Assembly: GCA_947597925.1 (NCBI GenBank)
Contig: CANQFA010000002.1
Coordinates: forward strand, 154,869 to 218,868
DNA: 64,000 bases
From: an uncultured Clostridia bacterium
GTDB lineage: Bacteria; Bacillota; Clostridia; Christensenellales; Borkfalkiaceae
Direction: 5' to 3'
The notes beneath the pieces are model-generated. The model was given only the letters and a program-made list of their open reading frames with translations. It ran no database searches and had not been told where the DNA came from. Below are positions 51,575 to 59,861 of the stretch, one piece after another. The stretch's first letter is position 1. Each line of letters starts with the position of its first letter. Both the position numbers and the translations under genes were made by a program.

Positions 51575-52816
51575 CCTCTCCAGCGAGCGGAGGATGTCGA
51601 AATATCTCCCGAAGGTCTTCTTGCAGCAGGCGGGATCTGCTATGACGATGCCGCTGCCCCTGAGGCCGCAGAGGGAAAAGGCCATCGCGACGCGATGGTC
51701 GCCGAATGTCTCTATCACACAGCTTCCGATGGGGGCGGGGTCGATCTCGATCCCGTCCTCTCTTATGCGGCAGGGGACGCCCATCCGCCCGAAATTCACC
51801 CGCATCGCCTCAAGACGGTCGCACTCCTGACGGCGGATGTGCCCGATCCCGCGAAGGCGGGAGGGGGTAGCCGCAAAGGGCGCGAGTGCGGCGACGGTGA
51901 GTGCCTGATCGGAGAAGTCCTTCATGTCCGCATCGAAGCCCGTGAAGGAGGAGATCTCTCTGCCGTCCGCCTCGAGCCCGAGCGGAGTCTCACGGAGGCG
52001 CACCCCCTTCTCTTCGAGGAGGCGGAGGAAGGCGACATCCCCCTGCAGGCTCTCAAGATGCACGCCGCGGACGGTCACGCATTCGCCGAGGAGGAGGGAG
52101 AGGGCGTAGAAATAGCACGCCGCCGAGACATCGGGCTCCACTGCATAGCGGGGAGGGTGCGAGAGGGCGGGCGAGACGGCGATCTCCTCTCCCTTTCGCT
52201 CTGCTTTCGCCCCGAAGGACGTGATGAGTGCCTCCGTCATGCGGAGATAGCTCCCGTGCGTGCGGCTGCCCGTGAGGCGGAGGGAGGCGGGACCCGCGGC
52301 CGCCGCGGCGAGGAGAAGCCCGCTCGCAAACTGCGTGCTCGTGTTGGTGTCGACGAGGAACTTCCCGCCGATCCCCCTTGAGCGCATGCGGAATCCGCGC
52401 TCCGTCATCTCGATTTCGGCGCCCGCCTCTTCGAGAAGGGCGAGGTGGTCCATCGGCCGCCTTGCCATCTGTTCGGAGAGGGTAAAGGTATACTCCCCGC
52501 CCGTGAAGGCGAGCATCGTGGGGAGGAAGCGGGCGACGGTGCCCGCGCTCCCGAGGGAGATTTCGGCGGGGGAGAGGGGATGCCCGCCGCATCCGAAGAC
52601 GCGGATCCCTCCTTCTTCTTCCTCACAGCGGATGCCGAGGGCGCGGAGGGCGGAGAGCATGGTGCGGGGATCCTCCCCGAGTTCGCCCATCTCAAGGAAA
52701 GTCTCTCCCTTCAAAAAGGCGGCGAGGAGGAGGGCACGCCCCGCAAGGCTCTTGGACGCGGGGACATCGAGCACGAAGGGCCCTCTTTTCAGGGGCTTTA
52801 CGGCAAAATATTCCAT
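51569..52816 (-). CDS. aroA: 3-phosphoshikimate 1-carboxyvinyltransferase (EPSP synthase)
   Basis: 415 residues from ATG at 52816. VPASKSLAGRALLLAAF, LGSAGTVARFLPTMLA and the C-terminal EPDVSAACYF and FGDHRVAMAFSL are conserved EPSPS motifs. SAGTVARF has Val where class I enzymes keep the T-A-x-R-P context, which suggests a divergent or class II type. It joins shikimate-3-phosphate and PEP. The promoter (52823-52851) places transcription start at the ATG itself. No Shine-Dalgarno is visible. Confidence 0.92.
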   Translation of the reverse strand: MEYFAVKPLKRGPFVLDVPASKSLAGRALLLAAFLKGETFLEMGELGEDPRTMLSALRALGIRCEEEEGGIRVFGCGGHPLSPAEISLGSAGTVARFLPTMLAFTGGEYTFTLSEQMARRPMDHLALLEEAGAEIEMTERGFRMRSRGIGGKFLVDTNTSTQFASGLLLAAAAAGPASLRLTGSRTHGSYLRMTEALITSFGAKAERKGEEIAVSPALSHPPRYAVEPDVSAACYFYALSLLLGECVTVRGVHLESLQGDVAFLRLLEEKGVRLRETPLGLEADGREISSFTGFDADMKDFSDQALTVAALAPFAATPSRLRGIGHIRRQECDRLEAMRVNFGRMGVPCRIREDGIEIDPAPIGSCVIETFGDHRVAMAFSLCGLRGSGIVIADPACCKKTFGRYFDILRSLERS

Positions 52817-52822
52817 GAGACA

Positions 52823-52851
52823 AGCATACCACATCTTCACGGGAAAGTCAA
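52823..52851 (-). promoter_or_regulatory. Promoter of aroA, predicting a leaderless mRNA
   Basis: Minus strand TTGACT (52851-52846), 17 bp, TATGCT (52828-52823), then TGTCTC and ATG at 52816; no Shine-Dalgarno between. Confidence 0.7.
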
Positions 52852-52925
52852 GAAAAGTTTTTTCTCCAAAGTAGTTGCCTTTCACAACTAAAATATGTTA
52901 TACTGTAGGGGAAGAGGACAATTTC

Positions 52926-53555
52926 ATGGACTATTCTGTGATCATGAGCAAGCGAAAGACGCTCGCGCTCTCCGTCTCCCCGAGCGGAGAGGTGGTGGTG
53001 CGGGCACCTTACGGGACCTCCGAGGAGACAGTCCTGTACTTTTTGGCGCGCCATGAGCGCTGGCTCGAGAGAAGGCTGGCGGAGCGGCGCATCCTCCCGC
53101 GTTTTGCGGACGGCGACGAGGTGTCGATCGCGGGGAAGCGCTATCTCGTGGCGAGCGGTGCGCGGGCGAGGATTTCGGGCGAAATTCTATTTCTTCCCGC
53201 CGAGGGGAGGGAGGAGGCCCTCATTGCGCTATTGAAAAGGTACACGCGCGCGCGAATGAAGGAACTTCTCGACGCCCTCTGTGCCAAGTACTCCTTTTCG
53301 TATACGGGACTTCGGGTGACGGGTGCGCGGGGCAGATGGGGCTCCTGCGGGACAAACGGGCACATCTCCTTTACCTTCCGCACCGCCTTTTTGCCCGATG
53401 AGCTCGCCTACTACCTCGCGGCGCACGAGCTCTGCCACACCCGCAACATGAATCACGGGGAAAATTTCTGGAGAGATGTCTCCGCCGTCTGCCCCGACTG
53501 GAAGAAGCGGAGGCGGGCGCTCAAGGGCTACCTCTGGGCGATGGACTGCCTGTAA
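52926..53555 (+). CDS. YgjP-like zinc metallopeptidase domain protein
   Basis: 209 residues. GRWGSCGTNGHISF followed by AAHELCHTRNMNHGENFW gives the HExxH zinc site and third His of the YgjP/DUF45 (M48-like) family. The N-terminal half is beta-rich (SVIMSKRKTLALSVSPSGEV). It is cytoplasmic and its biological substrate is unknown. The start at 52926 has a GAGG about 10 bases upstream and a promoter-like TTGCCT (52875), 18 bp, TATACT (52899). Confidence 0.87.
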   Translation: MDYSVIMSKRKTLALSVSPSGEVVVRAPYGTSEETVLYFLARHERWLERRLAERRILPRFADGDEVSIAGKRYLVASGARARISGEILFLPAEGREEALIALLKRYTRARMKELLDALCAKYSFSYTGLRVTGARGRWGSCGTNGHISFTFRTAFLPDELAYYLAAHELCHTRNMNHGENFWRDVSAVCPDWKKRRRALKGYLWAMDCL

Positions 53556-53569
53556 GACCAAAAAGATTT

Positions 53570-53604
53570 GAGGGGGTTCGGCCGTGCGGTCGGGCCCTCT
53601 TTCA
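53570..53604 (+). terminator. Probable terminator after the YgjP-like gene
   Basis: GAGGG (53570-53574) pairs with CCCTC (53595-53599) with an inner stem GGCCG/CGGTC, followed by TTTC. U run short. Confidence 0.45.
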
Positions 53605-53663
53605 CGTCCTTCCGGGGGCAGAATTTTTTGCCGAAACAGGGCAGAAAAAAGATTGAAAAATGG

Positions 53664-53692
53664 TTGCAAACGGCCCCGAGTTTGTGTATAAT
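53664..53692 (+). promoter_or_regulatory. Promoter of the decarboxylase operon
   Basis: TTGCAA, 17 bp, TATAAT; the leader to the ATG at 53738 is about 39 nt. Confidence 0.8.
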
Positions 53693-53737
53693 GTTATTCG
53701 GTAGAAATTGGTGTTTTTTGCACCCGAGAGGTCATTC

Positions 53738-55066
53738 ATGGACAAGATAACAAGATTGAGAGAGCGCAGACAGACCTTGAAAGAGGCCCAGAAAGAGGTC
53801 CGCAGCGACCTCGCCGCGCTCGTGGACGAAGGGAGCTTCGTGGAGCTCTCCGCATTCTCCTACTCGAAGGACGCCTACTATAAGGAAGGCGCCGAGGGCG
53901 AGGGGATCGTGGCGGGGTTTGCGACCGTAGGAGGGCTTCCCTTTTATGTCATCGCCCAGAACTTTGCGGAGAATGCGGGCGGGCTGACGCTCGGCGCATG
54001 CCGCAAGATCGCAAAGACGCTCGAGGAGGCCGAGCGGGCTTCGACGCCCGTCATCTATCTCCTCCGCTCCCACGGCGTGCGGGTAGGGGAGGGCATCCCC
54101 GTGCTCGAGGGCATCGCCGACGTTTTGAAAAAGTCCGCCCTTCTGAAGGGCAATGTGCTGCAGTTTGCCGTGCTGTGCGGCGAGGTATACGGCTCCTCCG
54201 CCCTCCTCGCCTCCATGGCCGATGCGGTGATCTTCCTGAAGGATGCGGTGCTCTCCCTTCATTCGCCCCTCGTGCTCACGGCGCGTGCGGGAAAGAATGA
54301 AAAGCCCGCGGAAGTGGGGGGATATGCCGCCCTTTCGCACACGGCGCTTCCCGCCGTCGAGGCAAAGGACCTGCGCGACGCCGCGACGAAGATCCTCGCC
54401 GTCTCCGACATCGTCTCCCTTCCGGAGACAGATGCCGACCTCAATGAACCCATCGCCGCCCTCAACGAAGTGCAAAATGCCGAGACCCTCTCGGAGGTCC
54501 TCGCGAGCGGCATCGAACTGGGCGCAAACAGCTATCCCGAAGTCAAGACGGTCTTGGGGCGCATCGGCGGCATCGCGGTCGCGGCGCTCATCCTCGACAG
54601 GGCGAAGCTGCAGGCGGGGAGCATGATGAAGGCGACTTCTTTCCTCCGCTTTGCGCGCGACTTCGGCCTTCCCTTCGTGACCTTTGCCGATGTCCTCGGA
54701 GCGGAGGATTCCCTCTCCGTACAGGACAGCGCCTTTTATCTCGCGGCGTCCGACTTTCTCACCGTGCTCGCCGAGACGTCCTCGCCCAAGCTCGCCGTGG
54801 TGACGGGCAGTGCGGTGGGGGTGGGGTACTCCCTCTTTGCCGCGAAGTCGGCGGGGTATGACTACACCGTGGCGCTTGCGACGGCGGAGATCTCCCTCTT
54901 TGCGGGGGAGGAGAGCGCCGAGATCTACCGCGAAGAGCGGGAGTATTATGAGACTTTGCGCGCCGATCCCTTCCACGCGGCGCGGGAGGGCTACCTCGAT
55001 GACATCGTCGAGCCGCAGTTCCTCGCCCAATATCTCACCGCATCCCTCCAGATGCTTCTGAGGTGA
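53738..55066 (+). CDS. Acyl-CoA carboxyltransferase subunit (methylmalonyl-CoA decarboxylase alpha-like), short form
   Basis: 442 residues, against about 510 for MmdA or PccB. Two crotonase-like halves: the N half has GLPFYVIAQNFAENAGGLTLG and PVIYLLRSHGVRVGEG, the C half GLPFVTFADVLGAEDS and TGSAVGVGYSLFAAKSAGYD. The sequence is clearly of the carboxyltransferase family but diverged. As first gene before oadG, biotin carrier and oadB it should remove CO2 from an acyl-CoA onto biotin. The acyl substrate (methylmalonyl, glutaconyl or malonyl) cannot be told. Confidence 0.84.
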   Translation: MDKITRLRERRQTLKEAQKEVRSDLAALVDEGSFVELSAFSYSKDAYYKEGAEGEGIVAGFATVGGLPFYVIAQNFAENAGGLTLGACRKIAKTLEEAERASTPVIYLLRSHGVRVGEGIPVLEGIADVLKKSALLKGNVLQFAVLCGEVYGSSALLASMADAVIFLKDAVLSLHSPLVLTARAGKNEKPAEVGGYAALSHTALPAVEAKDLRDAATKILAVSDIVSLPETDADLNEPIAALNEVQNAETLSEVLASGIELGANSYPEVKTVLGRIGGIAVAALILDRAKLQAGSMMKATSFLRFARDFGLPFVTFADVLGAEDSLSVQDSAFYLAASDFLTVLAETSSPKLAVVTGSAVGVGYSLFAAKSAGYDYTVALATAEISLFAGEESAEIYREEREYYETLRADPFHAAREGYLDDIVEPQFLAQYLTASLQMLLR

Positions 55067-55070
55067 CGCC

Positions 55071-55418
55071 ATGGATATGTTTACGCAGATGTTTGCCGAT
55101 TGGCCCAAGCACGATCTCGGGCTCGGCGCGCTCTATGCCGTCCTCGGCTTCGTCTTTGTCTTTTTGGGCATCACCCTGCTTATCGCCATCATCCGCCTCG
55201 TGGGGCTCGTGATGGAGAAGCTCGAGACCCGCAAAAAGAAGGGCGCCGAGCGGGCTGTATCCGAGCAAAAAGCGGCAAAATCCGACCCCCATGTAGCAAT
55301 TTCGGAGGAAGGCATCCCGCCCGAGGTCGTCGCCGCCATCACGGCCGCCCTCACGGCATATTACGAAAAAGAGGCCGAGCCATGCGAGTTTATCGTGCGG
55401 CGCATCGGCAGAAGATAA
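55071..55418 (+). CDS. oadG: OadG-family sodium pump decarboxylase subunit
   Basis: 115 residues. One membrane helix (about 19-48, GALYAVLGFVFVFLGITLLI), a charged linker, and the C-terminal motif PPEVVAAITAALTAYYEKE. The ending CEFIVRRIGRR matches OadG/MmdD subunits, which hold the carboxyltransferase and biotin carrier on the membrane beta subunit. It starts four bases after the carboxyltransferase gene. Confidence 0.9.
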   Translation: MDMFTQMFADWPKHDLGLGALYAVLGFVFVFLGITLLIAIIRLVGLVMEKLETRKKKGAERAVSEQKAAKSDPHVAISEEGIPPEVVAAITAALTAYYEKEAEPCEFIVRRIGRR

Positions 55419-55440
55419 CCCATCGAAAGGAGAATAGAAC

Positions 55441-55800
55441 ATGCGCAATTTCATCATCACGGTTGACGGAAAACAGTACGACGTGAGCGTCGAAGAGGTC
55501 ACCTCGGGCAGGACGGCCGCCTCCATGGCAGACCGCCCTCGCAGCGAGGAGCCTGCACCCCGGCCCGCCGCACCCAAGGCGGAGGGAAAGGGGGAAAAGG
55601 TGCTCTCGCCCTTCCCCGGACTCATCAAAAATCTGCTCGTCGCGGAGGGCGCCACCGTCGCGAAGGACCAGCCCATCCTCGTGCTCGAGGCCATGAAGAT
55701 GGACAATGACATCACCGCGCCCTGCGCCGGTACCGTCTCCTTTGCCGTCGCCAAGGGCACCAACGTCGAGTCGGACGCCGTGCTTGCGTATATTTCCTGA
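55441..55800 (+). CDS. Biotin carrier subunit of the decarboxylase
   Basis: 119 residues: a short N-terminal part (MRNFIITVDGKQYDVSVEE), a Pro/Ala-rich hinge (about 40-52), then a biotinyl domain with VLEAMKMDND, where the Lys is biotinylated. It shuttles CO2 from the carboxyltransferase(s) to OadB. AAAGGAG lies upstream of the ATG. It is the shared carrier for both MmdA-like and OadA-like subunits in this operon. Confidence 0.94.
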   Translation: MRNFIITVDGKQYDVSVEEVTSGRTAASMADRPRSEEPAPRPAAPKAEGKGEKVLSPFPGLIKNLLVAEGATVAKDQPILVLEAMKMDNDITAPCAGTVSFAVAKGTNVESDAVLAYIS

Positions 55801-55812
55801 CGGGGGAAGCTC

Positions 55813-56994
55813 ATGCAGTCGATTTTACTCGCCGACATCGGAACGATCTTTTCCAATCTATGGGAATCGATGGGGCTGTCGCAGGGGACGTGGCAGAACT
55901 ATGTGATGCTCGCCATCGCGTGTGTGCTCTTCTTCCTCGCCATCTTCAAGAAGGCAGAGCCCATGCTCCTTCTGCCCATAGCATTCGGCATGTTTCTCAT
56001 CAATATCCCCGGGGCGGAGCGCGTTCTGTGGGGGACCTATCCCGCGGACGTGGAGCACACCTTTGACAATGTCGTGGACAGGGGGCTCCTGTGGTACTTC
56101 TACTACGGCGTGGATAAGGTCATCTACCCGCCCATCATCTTCCTCGGGATCGGGGCAATGACCGACTTCGGACCCCTCATCGCCAACCCCAAGAGCATGC
56201 TCATCGGTGCGGGTGCCCAGCTCGGCATCTTCATCGCCCTCTTCGGCGCCATGCTCCTTGGCTTCGACGGGGCACAGGCGGCAGCCATCGCCATCATCGG
56301 CGGCGCCGACGGACCCACCGCCATCTACGTCTCCAAGATGCTTGCCGAAAACCTCGTGCCCACCATCGCCATCGCGGCCTATTCGTATATGGCGCTCATT
56401 CCCTTCATCCAGAAGCCCATCATGCGCCTCTTTACCACGCCGAAGGAGCGACTCATCCGCATGAAGCCGCTCCGCCGCGTGTCCAAGGTGGAGAAGATCC
56501 TCTTTCCCATCATCGTCACCCTCGTCGTGGGGCTCCTCCTGCCCGATGCCATCCCGCTCCTCGGCATGCTGATGCTCGGCAATCTCTTCCGGGAATCGGG
56601 CGTCGTGGAGCGTCTCTCCACGCAGGCGCAGAATGGGCTCATCAACACCGTGACCATCTTCCTCGGCATCGCCGTGGGATGTAAGGCAAAGGGAGATGTC
56701 TTCCTCTCTCCCCAGACCCTCTTCATCCTCCTGCTCGGCGTCGTCGCCTTCGTGTGCGGCACCATAGGGGGACTTCTGACCGCAAAGGTCATGTGCAAGC
56801 TGACGAAGGGGAAGATCAATCCTCTCATCGGCTCGGCGGGCGTCTCGGCCGTCCCCATGGCGGCGCGCATTTCCGAGGACGTGGGCAGAGAATACGATCC
56901 CACCAACCACCTCCTGATGCACGCCATGGGACCCAATGTGGCGGGCGTCATCGGCTCGGCACTTGCGGCGGGCCTCTTGCTCGCCATCTTCTGA
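55813..56994 (+). CDS. oadB: Sodium ion-translocating decarboxylase beta subunit
   Basis: 393 residues, about ten membrane segments. [14 protein letters not shown] is the conserved Na+-site loop and [14 protein letters not shown] the second. It decarboxylates carboxybiotin and exports Na+, turning decarboxylation into a sodium gradient. The length (about 390) is normal. A gene 12 bases upstream encodes the carrier. Confidence 0.95.
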   Translation: MQSILLADIGTIFSNLWESMGLSQGTWQNYVMLAIACVLFFLAIFKKAEPMLLLPIAFGMFLINIPGAERVLWGTYPADVEHTFDNVVDRGLLWYFYYGVDKVIYPPIIFLGIGAMTDFGPLIANPKSMLIGAGAQLGIFIALFGAMLLGFDGAQAAAIAIIGGADGPTAIYVSKMLAENLVPTIAIAAYSYMALIPFIQKPIMRLFTTPKERLIRMKPLRRVSKVEKILFPIIVTLVVGLLLPDAIPLLGMLMLGNLFRESGVVERLSTQAQNGLINTVTIFLGIAVGCKAKGDVFLSPQTLFILLLGVVAFVCGTIGGLLTAKVMCKLTKGKINPLIGSAGVSAVPMAARISEDVGREYDPTNHLLMHAMGPNVAGVIGSALAAGLLLAIF

Positions 56995-57031
56995 GGAGCT
57001 TTCCGCAAAAACGAATATCCGGAGAATCGAA

Positions 57032-58465
57032 ATGAAAAAAGTCATGATAATGGATACCATCCTCCGCGATGCGCACCAGTCGCACGCGGCGACCAGAATG
57101 CGCACCGAGCAGATGCTCCCCGTGCTCTCCGCTCTCGACGACATCGGGTACTATTCCCTCGAGGGGTGGGGCGGCGCGACCTTCGACAGCTGCATGCGCT
57201 TTCTGAATGAGGACCCGTGGGAGAGACTGCGGACGCTCAGAAAATATCTCGTCAAGACGCCCATCCAGATGCTTCTGCGCGGACAGAACCTCCTCGGCTA
57301 CCGCAATTATGCCGACGACCTCGTGGAGAAGGTCGTGGAGAAGTCCTTTGAAAACGGTATCGGCGTCATCCGCGTCTTCGACGCCCTCAATGACCCCCGC
57401 AACCTCGAGGCGTCCATGAAGGCCATCAAGAAGTACGGCGACATGCTGAAGAGGACGGACCCCGCGCGCGGCATCTGCGAGGCCGCGATCTCCTACACGT
57501 CGGGCCCCGTGTATACCCTCGAGTACTTCGTCGAGCTCGCCAAGACCTACGAGAGCATGGGCGCCGACAATATCTGCGTGAAGGACATGGCAAACCTCCT
57601 CCTTCCCTTCGATGCCTACAAGCTCATCACGGCACTCAAAAAGGCCCTTCGCCCCGAGACCAAGGTGCACGTGCACACCCACAACACCACGGGCACGGGC
57701 GACATGGTCAACCTCATGGCCATACAGGCGGGCGCAGACATCGTGGATACCGCGCTCTCGCCCCTCGCAAACGGGACCTCTCAGCCCGCGACCGAGGCGC
57801 TCGTCGCCACCCTGCAGGGCACGGAATATGACACGGGCATCGACCTCAAGAAGCTCATTCCCATCGCCGCGCACTTCAAGAAGGTGGCCGCCGACCTCGA
57901 GATGGAGGGCGTGCTCAATCCCAAGGTGCGGCAGGTGGATGTCAATACTCTCGTCTATCAGGTGCCCGGCGGCATGCTCTCCAACCTCATGAACCAGCTC
58001 AAGAAGGCGGGCAAGGAGGACAAACTGCAGGAGGTGCTCGCCGAGGTCCCCAATGTGAGGAGGGACTGCGGCTATCCGCCCCTCGTCACGCCGTCGTCGC
58101 AGATCGTCGGCACGCAGGCGGTGATGAATGTCGTCATGGGCGAGCGGTATAAGATGGTCACCAAGGAGATGCGCGATCTCTTTGCGGGCAAGTACGGCAG
58201 AGTGCCCATGCCCATCGACGAAGAGGTCGCCGAAAAGGTCCTGAAGGGGGAGAAGCGCATCACCTATCGCCCCGCCGACGACCTCGCTCCCGAATACGAA
58301 AAACTCAAGGCGGAGCTCATGGAAAAGGGCTTCTACACGCAGGAAGAGGACGTCCTCTCCTACGCATCCTTCCCCGAAGTTGCCGAGACCTTCTTCAAGT
58401 GGAGAAAGGCACAGCGGCAGGGCGTGGACCACGACCTCGCGGCATCGGGGACCTATCCCGTATAA
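57032..58465 (+). CDS. oadA: Oxaloacetate decarboxylase/pyruvate carboxylase carboxyltransferase subunit
   Basis: 477 residues with the DRE-TIM-like carboxyltransferase domain. MIMDTILRDAHQSHAATRM is the catalytic opening; VHVHTHNTTGTGDM supplies the zinc His pair and ICVKDMANLL the catalytic Lys. The C-terminal PYC/OADA domain follows, but there is no fused biotinyl domain, so it uses the carrier at 55441. It likely decarboxylates oxaloacetate. Start has CGGAGAA upstream. Confidence 0.94.
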   Translation: MKKVMIMDTILRDAHQSHAATRMRTEQMLPVLSALDDIGYYSLEGWGGATFDSCMRFLNEDPWERLRTLRKYLVKTPIQMLLRGQNLLGYRNYADDLVEKVVEKSFENGIGVIRVFDALNDPRNLEASMKAIKKYGDMLKRTDPARGICEAAISYTSGPVYTLEYFVELAKTYESMGADNICVKDMANLLLPFDAYKLITALKKALRPETKVHVHTHNTTGTGDMVNLMAIQAGADIVDTALSPLANGTSQPATEALVATLQGTEYDTGIDLKKLIPIAAHFKKVAADLEMEGVLNPKVRQVDVNTLVYQVPGGMLSNLMNQLKKAGKEDKLQEVLAEVPNVRRDCGYPPLVTPSSQIVGTQAVMNVVMGERYKMVTKEMRDLFAGKYGRVPMPIDEEVAEKVLKGEKRITYRPADDLAPEYEKLKAELMEKGFYTQEEDVLSYASFPEVAETFFKWRKAQRQGVDHDLAASGTYPV

Positions 58466-58469
58466 CTGC

Positions 58470-59684
58470 ATGAAAAAGATCGTCATCGGCGGAGGGGCTT
58501 CGGGACTCATGGCGGCGTACAGCGCCGCATCGCATGGGCACGAAGTCCTTCTTCTTGAGAAAAATGAAAAACTCGGCAAGAAGCTCTATCTCACGGGCAA
58601 GGGCAGGTGCAACCTCACGAACGCCTGCTCGCCCGAGGAGTTTCTGGCGCATGTCGTGCGCGGCGGAAGATTTCTCCGCAGCGCCGCCTACCGCTTCCCG
58701 CCCGAAAAGGTGATGGCGCTCATCGAGGGAAACGGCGTCCCCGTCAAGGTGGAGCGGGGCGGGCGGGTCTTTCCCGTGAGCGACAAGGCGAGCGACGTCA
58801 CCGCGGCCCTCCGCTCTGCCTGCCTCCGCGCGGGGGTCAAAATTTCTCTCGACAGCGAAGCGGAAGAAGTCCTCATCGAGGAGGGAAAGGTGCGCGGGCT
58901 GAGGACGAAGGAAGGGGAGCTCTCCTCCGACGCCGTCATCGTGGCGACGGGCGGCCTCTCCTATCCCTCCACGGGTTCGACGGGGGACGGATATCGCTTC
59001 GCCGAGCGCGCGGGGCACACCATTATTCCGCCCATTCCCTCCCTTGTGGGGCTCAACGCCGAGGGCTTTTCGGCGGCGCAGGGGGTCTCCCTCCGCAACG
59101 TCGTGCTCACGGCGCGGCGGGGAAAGAAGGCGCTCTTCTCCGAGATGGGGGAGCTCCTCCTCACGCACTACGGCATCTCGGGCCCCCTCGTGCTCTCCCT
59201 CTCGGCGGTCATCTGCCGCATGGAACAAAGCGAGCTCACCCTGTCCATCGACTTAAAGCCCGCCCTCGACGAGAAGACGCTGGATGAGCGCATCCTCCGC
59301 GACCTCGGCGAACGCAAAAACGAGCAGATGAAAAATGTGATGCGGGGACTCCTGCCCGCGGGCCTCACGACGATCGTGCTGCAAGAGGGGAGGGTCTCGC
59401 CCGAAAAGCAGGCAAATGCCCTCACGCGCGAGGAGCGGCTCTCCCTCGTGCACACCCTGAAGGAGCTCCCCGTGCGGAAGATCTCGCTGCGCGGATTTTC
59501 GGAGAGCGTCGTAACTTCGGGCGGCGTGCGCCTCGAGGAGGTCGACCCGCACACCATGCAGTCCCGCCTCGTAAGCGGACTGTACTTCTGCGGCGAGGTC
59601 CTCGACTGTGACGCCTTTACGGGCGGCTATAACCTGCAGATCGCCTTTTGCACGGGATATCTCGCGGGCATCGGGGCAGAATAG
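58470..59684 (+). CDS. BaiN/RdsA-family FAD-dependent oxidoreductase
   Basis: 404 residues. KIVIGGGASGLMAAYSAA is the FAD-binding loop, KLGKKLYLTGKGRCNLTN the family hallmark (HI0933-like), and FCGEVLDCDAFTGGYNLQ the C-terminal motif. Members are flavoproteins of poorly known reaction; BaiN acts on bile acid intermediates in Clostridium. It begins four bases after oadA with no clear Shine-Dalgarno, so it may be coupled to it, although in other Clostridia it goes with cmk. Confidence 0.9.
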   Translation: MKKIVIGGGASGLMAAYSAASHGHEVLLLEKNEKLGKKLYLTGKGRCNLTNACSPEEFLAHVVRGGRFLRSAAYRFPPEKVMALIEGNGVPVKVERGGRVFPVSDKASDVTAALRSACLRAGVKISLDSEAEEVLIEEGKVRGLRTKEGELSSDAVIVATGGLSYPSTGSTGDGYRFAERAGHTIIPPIPSLVGLNAEGFSAAQGVSLRNVVLTARRGKKALFSEMGELLLTHYGISGPLVLSLSAVICRMEQSELTLSIDLKPALDEKTLDERILRDLGERKNEQMKNVMRGLLPAGLTTIVLQEGRVSPEKQANALTREERLSLVHTLKELPVRKISLRGFSESVVTSGGVRLEEVDPHTMQSRLVSGLYFCGEVLDCDAFTGGYNLQIAFCTGYLAGIGAE

Positions 59685-59707
59685 GGGAAATATCGGCACA
59701 TTTGCGA

Positions 59708-59730
59708 AGTATTATGTCATGCATAATACC
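59708..59730. repeat. Recurrent 23-bp palindrome, copy E
   Basis: Left half AGTATTATGTC, centre A, right half TGCATAATACC; an 8-bp perfect core GTATTATG / CATAATAC around TCATG. It lies 23 bases after the BaiN-like stop and 74 bases before the -35 of the aroH-cmk promoter. Confidence 0.8.
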
Positions 59731-59803
59731 TTGCTTTCTGGGTCTATGACCTGCTTCGGCAGCCCTTTTCCCTAATCGGGCACATGCAATGTACTCAAAT
59801 CGA

Positions 59804-59832
59804 TTGACAAACGTGAGGGGATAGCGTATAAT
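59804..59832 (+). promoter_or_regulatory. Consensus promoter of aroH-cmk-plsC-ispH/rpsA
   Basis: TTGACA, 17 bp, TATAAT; the leader is about 23 nt and carries AGGAGG. Confidence 0.9.
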
Positions 59833-59861
59833 ATCCCTTGGAATAACAGGAGGACAAGGAT

